Of a DNA stretch of 64,000 nt, positions 6,934 through 16,864 are shown piece by piece. Location of the stretch: NCBI RefSeq assembly GCF_024385525.1, contig NZ_JANFLU010000001.1, forward strand, positions 248,001 to 312,000, in the 5' to 3' direction. The notes beneath the pieces are model-generated. The model searched no databases and was not told the origin of the DNA. It saw nothing but the letters and a program-made list of their open reading frames with translations. Origin of the DNA: Arthrobacter sp. zg-Y238 (GTDB lineage Bacteria; Actinomycetota; Actinomycetes; Actinomycetales; Micrococcaceae). Position numbers and translations under genes: made by a program. Position 1 is the first letter of the stretch; each line of letters starts with the position of its first letter.

Positions 6934-8927
6934 CCCCGGCTTGAGGCGCCGGGGCCGCCGGCCGGCTCGCCATGGGTATCGTGGCTGGAGGCCAGCTGCC
7001 ATGGCACGGAGGCGACCATGATGGCCGGCTCGAAGTGCAGCCGGGCTTTGATGCGCAGCGCAGTCTGGTTGTGCACCAGCTGTTCCCACCACCGGCCCAC
7101 CACGTACTCCGGAATGTAGACCACGAACAGTTCCCGCGGCGCGTTGCGCCGGGCATCGCGCAGGTACGCCAGCACGGGGGAGATGGTCTCCCGGTACGGC
7201 GAGGAGAGGACCGTCAGCGGCACTGGGATCTGCAGGCGCTCCCAGTCGGCCAGTGTGCGGCGGGTGTCCTCCGGATCAAGATCCACAATGATCGCGTTCA
7301 GGCTGGAGGGACGGGACGCCCGTGCATAGGCAATGGCGCGCAGGGCGGGCTTGTGGACCTGCGAGATCAGGATCACCGCATTGACCCGGGACGGCAGGGC
7401 CAGACCGTGGTCGTCGGCGCTGAGCGCCAGCTCGCGGGCAACCGTGTCGTAATGGACCCGGATGCTGTACATGATCACGTAGAGCACGGCCATGGCCAGC
7501 AGGGCAATCCACGCACCGTGGGTGAATTTGGTGATGATGACGATGAGCAGCACCAGGGCGGTCATGCCGAAGCCGATGGAGTTGATCGCCCGCGAACGCT
7601 GCATCCGGCGTCGTACGTCCTTGTCCCGTTCGGTGCGCAGCTTGCCGGTCCAGTGCCGGATCATGCCCAGCTGGCTGGCGGTGAAGGAAACGAAGACCCC
7701 GACAATATAGAGCTGGATCAGCTGGGTCACATCGGCGTCAAACGCCACGATGAGCACCAGGGCGCCCAGGCCCAGAGAAATGATGCCGTTGCTGAACGCC
7801 AGCCGGTCCCCGCGCGTGCGCATCTGGCGGGGCAGGAACCCGTCCTTCGCCAGGATCGAGGCCAGCACGGGGAAGCCGTTGAACGCGGTGTTGGAGGCAA
7901 AGACCAGAATCAGCCCGGTGGCGGCCACGACAAGGTAGAACGCGATGCTGCCGTCGCCGAAGATGGTCTCCGCCAACTGGCTGATTACCGGATGCTGCAC
8001 GTAGTCCTCGCCCACGGGGGAACCGTTGGCTGTGAGCTGGGTGGCCGGGTCCTGGGCTACGTGGACCTTGGTGAGGTTGGCCATGGCGATGATTCCGCCG
8101 ATCATTGCTGCGGAAATCACGCCCAGGAGCAGCAGAGTGGTGGCGGCATTGGCGCTCTTGGGTTTGCGGAACGTCGGGACGCCGTTGCTGATGGCTTCAA
8201 CGCCGGTGAGTGCGGCTGCGCCCGAGGAAAAGGCACGCAGCAGCAGGAGGACGCCGGCAAGCCCTACCAGCCCTTCGTCGAAACCTGATTCCCGCACCAG
8301 TTCGAAGGATGCCGAAGGGGCCTGACGGAGGTTTCCGCTGAGGAACTGGAGGAAGCCGGTGAGGCACATGCCCAGCACGGAAGCCATGAAGATGTAGGTA
8401 GGTACGGCAAATAAGGCGCCGGCCTCCCGGATGCCGCGCAGATTCACCAGAACCAGCAGCGCGACGCCGATCACGGCGATGGTGGCCTGGGTGCCGTGCA
8501 GTGCGGGGATGGCCGTCACAAGGTAGGACGCCGCGGAGGACATCGACACAGCGACGGTGAGCACGTAGTCCACCAGCAGTGCGGAGGCGACGGTCAGGCC
8601 GGCGGGCTTGCCCAGATTGGTGCTCGCAATTTCATAGTCACCGCCGCCGGACGGATACGCGTGCACGTTCTGCCGGTAGGAGGCGACCACCGTGAGCAGC
8701 ACAATGATGACGGCCAGCCCCACCCAGGGGGAGAGGGTGACGGCAGCGACGCCGGCCAGCGCCAGGGTAAGGAGAATCTCATCGGGCGCGTAGGCAGCAG
8801 ATGAGAGGGCGTCCGAGGCAAAAACCGGGAGCGCGATCCGCTTGGGGAGGAGGGTGTGCGAGAGCCGTTCGTTGCCGTAAGGACGCCCGACCAGAATGCG
8901 TTTGAGCGCATTGAAGAATGTGAGCAC
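6930..8927 (-). CDS. APC family permease with C-terminal soluble domain
   Basis: A 665-residue amino acid/polyamine/organocation-type permease. The start TFFNALKRILVGRPYGNERL and LLPKRIALPVFASDALSSAAYAPDEILL are typical of large actinobacterial APC permeases. About twelve helices follow, including the YPSGGGDYEIA loop between helices 2 and 3. The C-terminal about 170 residues are soluble (NAVILISQVHKPALRAIAYARAS) and look like a regulatory domain. The GTG at 8927 matches family starts, but no clear Shine-Dalgarno precedes it and the frame stays open to 9098, so the start is uncertain. Transported substrate is unknown. It stands alone, convergent with the hypothetical gene downstream of dnaB. 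Confidence 0.85.
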   Translation of the reverse strand: MLTFFNALKRILVGRPYGNERLSHTLLPKRIALPVFASDALSSAAYAPDEILLTLALAGVAAVTLSPWVGLAVIIVLLTVVASYRQNVHAYPSGGGDYEIASTNLGKPAGLTVASALLVDYVLTVAVSMSSAASYLVTAIPALHGTQATIAVIGVALLVLVNLRGIREAGALFAVPTYIFMASVLGMCLTGFLQFLSGNLRQAPSASFELVRESGFDEGLVGLAGVLLLLRAFSSGAAALTGVEAISNGVPTFRKPKSANAATTLLLLGVISAAMIGGIIAMANLTKVHVAQDPATQLTANGSPVGEDYVQHPVISQLAETIFGDGSIAFYLVVAATGLILVFASNTAFNGFPVLASILAKDGFLPRQMRTRGDRLAFSNGIISLGLGALVLIVAFDADVTQLIQLYIVGVFVSFTASQLGMIRHWTGKLRTERDKDVRRRMQRSRAINSIGFGMTALVLLIVIITKFTHGAWIALLAMAVLYVIMYSIRVHYDTVARELALSADDHGLALPSRVNAVILISQVHKPALRAIAYARASRPSSLNAIIVDLDPEDTRRTLADWERLQIPVPLTVLSSPYRETISPVLAYLRDARRNAPRELFVVYIPEYVVGRWWEQLVHNQTALRIKARLHFEPAIMVASVPWQLASSHDTHGEPAGGPGASSRG

Positions 8928-10356
<1,429 letters not shown>

Positions 10357-10412
10357 TTAGGGCAGAGTGAGTCTTCGGTAGCTGTTCCGCCTTAGTGCGG
10401 GAATCGAAGCAG

Positions 10413-10455
10413 AACGGGCGCTTTACGCAAATGCGTATAGCGCCCGTTCCTTTTT
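10413..10455 (+). terminator. Terminator after rpf
   Basis: AACGGGCGCTTTACGC (10413-10428) pairs with GCGTATAGCGCCCGTT (10433-10448) with one mismatch, then CCTTTTT. A textbook intrinsic terminator. Confidence 0.9.
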
Positions 10456-10473
10456 AACTTTCCTTTAACTTCC

Positions 10474-10821
10474 TCACCCGCCGGCGATTGACTGCAGGAC
10501 CAGAAGCTCCGCGCGGGCGGGCAGCACGGTGGACGCACCCTCCAGGTCCCGGACGTCCTCTCCGTCCAGGTACAGGTTCACATAGCGGCGCAGCTCCCCG
10601 GTTTCATCACAGATCCGCCGGTACACGCCCGCAAAATCCGCCTGCAGGAGCGCCAGGACATCCGCAACCGTGACGTTTTCCGGTGTCCCTGCACCAGGCG
10701 CGGGACGAAGGGTCAGCATGCGCCGCCCGTCCGCGGCGTCGGCCAGTGCCGCAGGGAGCAACAGCTCGACGTCGCTGCGGCCGGGAGCGTCAGGCCGCAA
10801 CTGCGCGGACACAGAGCACAT
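10474..10821 (-). CDS. MoaD/ThiS family small sulfur-carrier-like protein
   Basis: A 115-residue beta-grasp protein. The core from VELLLPAALADA to the end fits MoaD/ThiS, and it ends in the Gly-Gly (SIAGG) needed for adenylation and thiocarboxylation in that family. The first about 16 residues look non-conserved, so a later start is possible. It overlaps the end of the preceding BNR-repeat gene by 32 bases, implying translational coupling. The pairing, not a molybdopterin or thiamine cluster, is its context, so its carrier target is unknown; no E1-like activating enzyme is nearby. Confidence 0.8.
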   Translation of the reverse strand: MCSVSAQLRPDAPGRSDVELLLPAALADAADGRRMLTLRPAPGAGTPENVTVADVLALLQADFAGVYRRICDETGELRRYVNLYLDGEDVRDLEGASTVLPARAELLVLQSIAGG

Positions 10822-11923
10822 CCGGAAGATTGGCCGCTACCAGGTGAAAGCTCTCACCCTCGTCGGCGCTGGCATACACCTCGCCGCCGCGGGTGCCGAA
10901 GTAGATGCCGGCGGGATCGGCGTCGTCCACATAGGCAGCATCGCGCAGCACGGCGTTGAAATCATAAACGGGCAGACCGGCGTCGAACCGTTCCCAGCTC
11001 CCGCCTGCATCGGTGCTGCGGTACACCGCGGGGCGGCCCTGCGGCGGATTGCGTTCCCCCGCCGAACCCAGCGGAATGGTCCAGATGGTATCCGGGCGGG
11101 TTGGGTGGGCAAGCATCACGAACCCGAAATCCGCGGGCAGGCCGTCCGCTATGGACAACCACTGTCCGCCGGCGTCGTCGCTGCGGTACACCCCGCCGTG
11201 GTTCTGGGCGTATAACCGCTGCGGGTTGCCCGCGTCCCGGGCAACCTTGTGCACGCACTGTCCGAACTCGGGATATTTCTCCGGCATAAAATCCGCGATG
11301 ATGCCGGTGTTGAACGCACCCCAGCTCCGGCCGCGGTCATCGGAGCGGTAGACCCCGCCGCTGCTGATCGCCACATGGACGGAATCGTCACCTGGACTCG
11401 GCAGCACCGTATGGGCGGCCGGGCCGCCGTAGCCGGCGCCCCACTGGGTGCGGTGCGGGTGGTCCCATAACCCCCGCACCAGTTCGAAGTGCTTGCCGCC
11501 GTCCTCCGAGCGGAACACGGAGATCGGTTCGCAGCCCGCCCAGACCACACCCGGCCGGTCCGCGCTGTCCGGTGCCAGCTGCCAGATGCGCTCCAGCGAG
11601 GCGCCGGTGTCCTCGGGAAAGGCAATGGCCGCCTGCTCGGGTTCCTGCCAGGTCCGCCCCAGGTCATCCGAAATCGCTACATTGGTGCCCCACCACTCGG
11701 ACCGGACACCGGCCAGCAGGCGAGGGGTCCCGCTGCGGGCGTCGAAAGCCAGGGACGGGACCTCCGTCATGGCAAACTCCGGCCCGCGCACCTCCCAGTT
11801 TCGACGGTCGGGGCTCGTGGCCAGCCACAGCCCCTTACGGGTTCCAATGGCGACCACGGTGGAGGCGCCGGGTGATCCGGCGGGGGACATGGCAGCAGGC
11901 ATCGCTTCGGGCACGGCATCCAT
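10790..11923 (-). CDS. BNR/sialidase-like beta-propeller protein
   Basis: A 377-residue protein with repeated Asp-box motifs (SDDLGRTW, SEDGGKHF, SDDRGRSW, SDDAGGQW, STDAGGSW, SADEGESF), the hallmark of BNR beta-propellers such as sialidases and Vps10-like proteins. I see at least six boxes. No signal peptide is visible, so a cytoplasmic role is likely, and true sialidase activity is not supported because the catalytic Arg triad cannot be identified by eye. ATG 11923 was chosen; ATGs at 11902 and 11890 are alternatives. The frame stays open upstream but loses similarity. It is co-transcribed with the MoaD/ThiS-like gene. Confidence 0.8.
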   Translation of the reverse strand: MDAVPEAMPAAMSPAGSPGASTVVAIGTRKGLWLATSPDRRNWEVRGPEFAMTEVPSLAFDARSGTPRLLAGVRSEWWGTNVAISDDLGRTWQEPEQAAIAFPEDTGASLERIWQLAPDSADRPGVVWAGCEPISVFRSEDGGKHFELVRGLWDHPHRTQWGAGYGGPAAHTVLPSPGDDSVHVAISSGGVYRSDDRGRSWGAFNTGIIADFMPEKYPEFGQCVHKVARDAGNPQRLYAQNHGGVYRSDDAGGQWLSIADGLPADFGFVMLAHPTRPDTIWTIPLGSAGERNPPQGRPAVYRSTDAGGSWERFDAGLPVYDFNAVLRDAAYVDDADPAGIYFGTRGGEVYASADEGESFHLVAANLPDVLCVRAVAA

Positions 11924-12079
11924 GCGGTTATTCCAGCACCGGGGGTGCCCTGGAACAAGGGCGTTCCCAAAGACCGGCCGCCCCGACGCCCAACGGATGC
12001 GCACCGCCGCATGGAAATTGCTGCCCCGGGTGCGATAGACATACAGGATGCTGTTGTTGCACCCGGAATCCCGGCGTCC

Positions 12080-12958
12080 ATGATCTACATCGATCCGCCG
12101 ATGTGGCCGGCGCACAACACCCTCTTCTCGCACCTGATTTCCAACTCCGGGCTGGACGAGCTGCACGCGTTCACCCGGGAGGCGGGCATCTCGGACCGGG
12201 CGTTCGACGGCGACCACTACGACGTGCCCCTGGAACGCTATGACACGCTTGTGTCGCTGGGGGCCGTGCCGGTCAGCTGCGGCGATCTGGTCCGCATCCT
12301 CATCTCCAGCGGGCTGCGGATCCCGGCACGGGAGCGTCCTTCTGCCCTTGCCGCCCCGCTGCGCCACCGGTGGAACCGGCTGCTGCCCGGGACACCGGAG
12401 CTGGGCGAATACCTGCTTCAGCTCTGGAATGAACCGCATCGCCGCTACCACGACCGCAGGCACCTGCTGCAGGTCCTGGAGGCTCTGGACCTGCTTGCCG
12501 GCGGAGAAATTCCCCGGCCCGTGGCCCTGGCGGCCTGGTTCCATGACGCCGTGTACACCGGCCGGGCCGGCGCGGACGAGGATGCCTCGGCCCGGCTGGC
12601 CGAGCAGCTGCTGCCCGGCGCGGGTGTGCCTGCCGCAGAGACCGCGGAATGCGCACGGCTGGTCCGCCTGACGGCCCGCCATGACCCGGCTGCAGCGGAC
12701 AGCAACGGGGCGCTGCTCACGGACGCGGACCTGGCAGTGCTGGCCCGCGAACCAGCGGGCTATGCCGCGTATCTGCAGGCCGTCCGCGCCGAATACGCGC
12801 ACCTTTCAGCGGAGGACTTCACTGCCGGACGACGCCGGGTGGTCCGTCAGCTTGCCGCAGCCGACCCGCTCTACCGGACGCCCGTCGGACGGCAGCTCTG
12901 GGAGGAACGGGCCCGCCGCAACCTTGCTGCGGAACTGGCGGGAACTGACCAGCCATGA
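12080..12958 (+). CDS. DUF4031 and HD-domain phosphohydrolase fusion
   Basis: A 292-residue protein with two parts. Residues 1 to about 85 (MIYIDPPMWPAHNTLFSHLISN, then ERYDTLVSLGAVPVSCGDLVR) match DUF4031, a small domain of unknown function normally found alone. Residues about 95-290 are a predicted metal-dependent HD-superfamily hydrolase: YHDRRHLLQVLEAL, the AAWFHDAVY His-Asp pair, LTARHDP and a later LTDADLAVL aspartate. ATG 12080 starts exactly at the DUF4031 N-terminus. The stop overlaps the MFS gene start (ATGA). Nucleotide or phosphate-ester hydrolysis is likely from the HD residues, but substrate is unknown. Confidence 0.88.
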   Translation: MIYIDPPMWPAHNTLFSHLISNSGLDELHAFTREAGISDRAFDGDHYDVPLERYDTLVSLGAVPVSCGDLVRILISSGLRIPARERPSALAAPLRHRWNRLLPGTPELGEYLLQLWNEPHRRYHDRRHLLQVLEALDLLAGGEIPRPVALAAWFHDAVYTGRAGADEDASARLAEQLLPGAGVPAAETAECARLVRLTARHDPAAADSNGALLTDADLAVLAREPAGYAAYLQAVRAEYAHLSAEDFTAGRRRVVRQLAAADPLYRTPVGRQLWEERARRNLAAELAGTDQP

Positions 12959-14199
12959 CAAGACGCGATGACGCGACCGGGTTCAGCGGCCAGTTCACCG
13001 GGCACCGGCGCGGCAGCCCCGGTTACCGCGGCGTCCTGGTGGGACTGGCCGCGGCAGGTGTAGCTACCTTCGCCCAGCTGTACTCGCTGCAGGGAGTCCT
13101 GCCCGAACTCGCTGCCGATCTGGGTATCTCTGCGTCTTCGGCCGCGTTGACGGTTTCCGCAGCCACCCTCGGACTCGCCGTCACGGTGATTCCCTGGTCC
13201 GCCGCAGCGGACCGGTTCGGCCGGCTGCCGGCCATGCGCCTGGCGATCCTGGCCGCGGTAGTGCTTGGCCTGGCCGTTCCCCTGAGCCCCAATCTGCCGG
13301 TGCTGCTGGGACTCCGTTTCCTCGAGGGGGCGGCACTGGGCGGGATTCCGGCGGTGGCGCTGGCCTACCTGAGCGAGGAAGTGAGCAGGCTGCATGCCGC
13401 CGTGGCTGCCGGGACCTACGTTTCGGGCACCACCATCGGCGGCCTCGCGGGCCGGATCCTGGCCGCACCCCTGACGGAACTGGTGAACTGGCGGGTGGGT
13501 GTAGCCGCCGTGAGCCTCCTGGCCGCCGGAGCCGCAGCCGTTTTTATGCTTACCGCACCCCGCCAGCACGGTTTTGTGCCCGTACGCCGGGCCGCCCCCG
13601 GACACGGACTGGCTGCGCGGCTGGCGGCGAACCTTCGCAGCCCGCGGCTGCTGGCCCTGTATGCACAGGGTTTCCTGCTGATGGGCGGCTTCGTGGCGGT
13701 CTACAACTATCTGGGTTTCCGGCTGGGCGAGCCGCCCTTCGGGCTGCCCCAGAGCCTGGCCAGTTCCCTGTTCCTCGCATATCTCGCCGGAACCTGGTCC
13801 TCCCGGGCCGCCGGTACCCTGGCGGCCCGGCTTCGCGGCGGGCGGAAGCCGGTGCTGCTGCTGTCCCTCGGCGGCATGGCGGCGGGCCTTGCCCTGACCC
13901 TGGCGGACAACCTTCCGGCAATCGTCGCCGGACTGCTGGTCTTCACCGCCGGTTTCTTCGCCGCGCATTCCATTGCCTCCGGCTGGACTCCGCTCCTCGC
14001 CCGGGAGGGACGGGCGCAGGCATCCTCGCTCTACAACCTCTTCTACTACACCGGGTCCAGCCTGCTGGGCTGGGTGGGCGGCTACTACTTCCAGCAGGGC
14101 GGCTGGCGGTTCCTGGTGCTCTTCGTCGGGGTGCTGCTGCTGGCTGCGGCACTGGTGGCCGTCCTGGTCCTACGCAGTAACGACGACGGCGGGGAGTAG
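12955..14199 (+). CDS. MFS transporter
   Basis: A 414-residue major facilitator with about twelve predicted helices. The first half shows GVLPELAADLGISASSAALTVSAATLGLAV and the ADRFGRLPAMR loop (the DRxGR motif A between helices 2 and 3); the sequence resembles the YnfM/inner-membrane efflux group. An N-terminal basic stretch of about 22 residues precedes helix 1. It begins four bases inside the preceding HD gene, so the two are coupled. Substrate unknown; drug or metabolite export is an inference from family. Confidence 0.88.
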   Translation: MTRRDDATGFSGQFTGHRRGSPGYRGVLVGLAAAGVATFAQLYSLQGVLPELAADLGISASSAALTVSAATLGLAVTVIPWSAAADRFGRLPAMRLAILAAVVLGLAVPLSPNLPVLLGLRFLEGAALGGIPAVALAYLSEEVSRLHAAVAAGTYVSGTTIGGLAGRILAAPLTELVNWRVGVAAVSLLAAGAAAVFMLTAPRQHGFVPVRRAAPGHGLAARLAANLRSPRLLALYAQGFLLMGGFVAVYNYLGFRLGEPPFGLPQSLASSLFLAYLAGTWSSRAAGTLAARLRGGRKPVLLLSLGGMAAGLALTLADNLPAIVAGLLVFTAGFFAAHSIASGWTPLLAREGRAQASSLYNLFYYTGSSLLGWVGGYYFQQGGWRFLVLFVGVLLLAAALVAVLVLRSNDDGGE

Positions 14200-14245
14200 C
14201 GCCCGCTTTCGATGCGGGGCCTGCGCAAAACGTAGGCTGGAAGGT

Positions 14246-15604
14246 GTGAAGACCGAAGCGGACCTTTCCTCCCGGCGGCTCAGCCGCCGGATCCTGGCCC
14301 TGGCCCTCCCGGCGCTGGGCGCGCTGATTGCCGAACCCCTGTTCCTGCTGGCGGATTCCGCGATCGTCGGGCACCTCGGCGTGGCCCAGCTGGCCGGCGT
14401 CGGCCTGGCCTCCACGGTGCTGCAGACCGCCGTCGGGTTGATGGTTTTCCTGGCCTATTCCACCACCGGAACGGTGGCGCGCTACCTCGGCGGCAACCGG
14501 CAGCCTGAGGCGCTCGCGGCAGGACGGGACGGCATTGCCCTGGCCGTCCTGTTAGGCGCGGTGCTTTCGACCGCGGGGTACCTGTTCGCTCCGCAGCTGT
14601 GCAGCGCCATGGGTGCCACCGGTGACGTGCACCGCTACGCCGTCGACTACCTGCGCTTTTCAATGCCGGGCCTGACCGCGATGCTGGTGGTCCTGGCCGC
14701 CACCGGGGTACTGCGCGGGCTGCAGGACACCCGTACCCCGCTGGTGGTCGCCACGGCCGGCTTCGCCGTGAACATCGGACTGAATTACCTGCTGGTCTAC
14801 GGGTTCTCCCTGTCTGTGGCGGGATCTGCCCTGGGCACCAGCATCGCGCAGTGGGGCATGGCGGTGTTCTACCTGATCGCGGTGGCGCGGATGGCACGCT
14901 CCCACGGTGTACCCCTGCGTCCCGCGGTCGCGGGGATCCGGGCCACCGCCCACGTCGGCTCGTGGCTGATGCTGCGGACACTGAGCCTGCGTGCCGCGGT
15001 GCTTGCCACAGTCCTGGTAGCCACCGCGCAGGGGCCGGAATCCCTCGCAGCCCACCAGCTGGTTATGACCGTGTTTACCTTCCTGGCGTTCGCGCTGGAC
15101 GCGCTGGCCATCGCGGCGCAGGCAATGATCGGCAAGGAACTGGGTGCCGGAGATACGGCGACGGCCCGCGCACTGACCCGGCGGATGATTGTGTGGGGTG
15201 TGGGCTTCGGCGTTATCACCGGCGCGCTGCTGGCGCTGGTGGCGCCGGTGGCAGGCGTGCTCTTCACCGGCGACGCCGGAGTGCAGCAAGCCATGACCGC
15301 CGGGCTGTGGATCCTCGCGGTGTCCCAGCCGATCTGCGGGCTGGTGTTTGTGCTGGACGGAGTGCTGATCGGGGCGGGGGATGCCAGATACCTGGCCCTC
15401 ACCGGCGTGCTGAACCTGGCCGCCTATCTGCCCCTGCTGATCTGGGTGCACGCTGCGGACCTGTCCGGTTCCGGAGGGATCGCGTGGCTGTGGGCGGCAT
15501 TCGCCCTCGGCTATATGAGCGCACGCGGAATCACGTTGTCCTGGCGGACCCGGCGGGACGCCTGGATGGTGACCGGTGCCGTGTCCGGTGCAGGGAGCGA
15601 CTAA
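14246..15604 (+). CDS. MATE family efflux transporter
   Basis: A 452-residue multidrug and toxin extrusion-type transporter (DinF-like subgroup) using ion gradients. Family hallmarks: the LALPALGALIAEPLFLLADSAIVGHLGVAQLAGVGLA start, DTRTPLVV in the mid loop and the PICGLVFVLDGVLIGAGDARYLA block in the second half. Twelve helices fit. GTG at 14246 starts the conserved N-terminus; GGAAGG is very close to it, so the start could be a few codons off. 46 bases separate it from the MFS gene, so both exporters are probably on one mRNA. Confidence 0.9.
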   Translation: MKTEADLSSRRLSRRILALALPALGALIAEPLFLLADSAIVGHLGVAQLAGVGLASTVLQTAVGLMVFLAYSTTGTVARYLGGNRQPEALAAGRDGIALAVLLGAVLSTAGYLFAPQLCSAMGATGDVHRYAVDYLRFSMPGLTAMLVVLAATGVLRGLQDTRTPLVVATAGFAVNIGLNYLLVYGFSLSVAGSALGTSIAQWGMAVFYLIAVARMARSHGVPLRPAVAGIRATAHVGSWLMLRTLSLRAAVLATVLVATAQGPESLAAHQLVMTVFTFLAFALDALAIAAQAMIGKELGAGDTATARALTRRMIVWGVGFGVITGALLALVAPVAGVLFTGDAGVQQAMTAGLWILAVSQPICGLVFVLDGVLIGAGDARYLALTGVLNLAAYLPLLIWVHAADLSGSGGIAWLWAAFALGYMSARGITLSWRTRRDAWMVTGAVSGAGSD

Positions 15605-15610
15605 GCTTGA

Positions 15611-15630
15611 CGGTGGCCAACCGGCCACCG
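15611..15630 (+). terminator. Palindromic hairpin after MATE gene
   Basis: A perfect 8-bp inverted repeat with AACC loop, six bases after the stop. No T-run; a weak terminator or mRNA end. Confidence 0.4.
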
Positions 15631-15663
15631 ATATGACGTAAAAGTGAAAGCGGAGGCTCTGCA

Positions 15664-16218
15664 GTGGGCGCATCCAATCCCGGAGCACCTTGGGGACCCA
15701 TGCTGGTCCGTTCAATGGTCGCAGCAGTCTACGGCGTGCTGACCGTGTTCTGGCAGGATCCCACCGAGCCTGTCCTGGTGATTGCCGGCGGCACGTATCT
15801 GCTGCTCACCGGCGTCGCACTCTGGCCCATGCTTACCGCGGCCCGCGGACACGGCAACGTTCGGACCTTCCTGCTCGTTGAAGCCGCCGCCTATGTTCTT
15901 GCCGGTGCCGCCACCCTGGTCTTCGCCTCGGCCGAAGCATTCCGGGTGTCGGCCGCCGCGGCCCTCATTCTCGGGGGAATCCTGGAACTCACCCTCTGGG
16001 TCCGGAACCGCACCGGCTTCCTGCCGGCCCGTGACTGGCTGATCACTGGTGCCGCCGCCCTCGTGGCCGGCGTCCTGGTGCCGCTCGTCTACGACCTGGG
16101 CGTCCGGGCGCTGCTCGGCGTGACCGGTGGCGCGGCGATCATCATTGCGGTGATCGTGGCCATTTCCGCGCTGGGCGCCCGGCATGATTCCCGCGCCGCC
16201 GTGGACGAGCAGGCATAG
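15664..16218 (+). CDS. DUF308-like six-helix membrane protein
   Basis: A 184-residue membrane protein with about six hydrophobic helices in three pairs (LVRSMVAAVYGVLTVFW, VLVIAGGTYLLLTGVALW, and so on), a layout reminiscent of acid-resistance (HdeD/DUF308) membrane proteins, though I cannot confirm the family. The C-terminus is hydrophilic. GTG at 15664 follows GGAGG by seven bases. Function unknown. Confidence 0.75.
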   Translation: MGASNPGAPWGPMLVRSMVAAVYGVLTVFWQDPTEPVLVIAGGTYLLLTGVALWPMLTAARGHGNVRTFLLVEAAAYVLAGAATLVFASAEAFRVSAAAALILGGILELTLWVRNRTGFLPARDWLITGAAALVAGVLVPLVYDLGVRALLGVTGGAAIIIAVIVAISALGARHDSRAAVDEQA

Positions 16219-16294
16219 GCCGTAAACTAGGTATCGCGCGCGGTGCATTTACGCACCGATCCGCGCCACCCCAACGCAGCAGGAGGCAATGATC

Positions 16295-16663
16295 GTGGCG
16301 AACAGCTCAACCGGTGGACCGCAGAGGCGGAACTCCGTAAAGGCACCGCTGATTTTCTCTGCCGTGCTGGCGTTGATTGCGGGCCTTGCAACCATGATCT
16401 TCGCCACCGGGGGAGCGGAACAGGAGCTGCGGTTCGACCTCGGGCTCATTGCCGTCGGCATTGCGTTTATCGCGTCGCTGCTGGTTTCTTCGCTGCTGCT
16501 GATGACGGAGAAGCCGAACCCCGAGCACCTCAGCCAGGGTTCGGGCATCCACCGCAGCTCGGCGAGCATCCCGGGCGGTGCGGGAAACGTCGGCAAGCCG
16601 ACCCCGCCCGCGGCTCACACGGACGACGACGAGTCTCCCCGGCCCACGGATCCCACCGCCTGA
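16295..16663 (+). CDS. Small two-helix membrane protein
   Basis: A 122-residue protein with a basic N-terminus, two hydrophobic helices (APLIFSAVLALIAGLATMIFA and LGLIAVGIAFIASLLVSSLLLM) and a hydrophilic Pro/Asp-rich tail. I place the start at GTG 16295, eight bases after AGGAGG; the ATG at 16289 would leave only two bases of spacing. I do not recognise a function. A small inverted repeat CGGTGC/GCACCG (16241-16258) lies upstream. Confidence 0.75.
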   Translation: MANSSTGGPQRRNSVKAPLIFSAVLALIAGLATMIFATGGAEQELRFDLGLIAVGIAFIASLLVSSLLLMTEKPNPEHLSQGSGIHRSSASIPGGAGNVGKPTPPAAHTDDDESPRPTDPTA

Positions 16664-16672
16664 GCAGCCGGG

Positions 16673-16864
16673 CTAGTCGAAAATCTCCTTGCTGATGTCC
16701 GTCGGTGCGTCGTATTGGCGCTCCGGCAGGTTCTTTAGCGCCTCCAGAACGGTCCCTTCGGCGCCCGCCCCCTCGGCCTTTTTCACGATGTCCTCCTTCG
16801 AGGCCGGATAGTCCAGGCCTCCGAGGGTTTTCTGCACGTCAATCGGGCTGGGTTTCTCGGCCAT
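16673..16864 (-). CDS. DUF2795 protein from internal start
   Basis: A 63-residue DUF2795 protein read from ATG 16864, with AAAGGAG six bases upstream. DUF2795 proteins are small, helical, of unknown function, common in actinobacteria and usually separate. Here the frame is shared with the upstream glycosyltransferase, whose stop codon seems to be missing. The independent ribosome site argues that the short form is made. Confidence 0.65.
   Translation of the reverse strand: MAEKPSPIDVQKTLGGLDYPASKEDIVKKAEGAGAEGTVLEALKNLPERQYDAPTDISKEIFD

Noticed and set aside
11924-12802. N-terminal extension of the BNR protein
   Set aside because: The open frame runs antisense through the DUF4031-HD gene and shows no domain; the BNR protein starts at 11923.
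12871-13968. Long open frame antisense to the MFS transporter gene
   Set aside because: Its protein is a low-complexity Gly/Gln/Arg shadow of GC-rich coding DNA with no homology; the same applies to other long antisense frames (for example opposite the APC permease and HldE genes).
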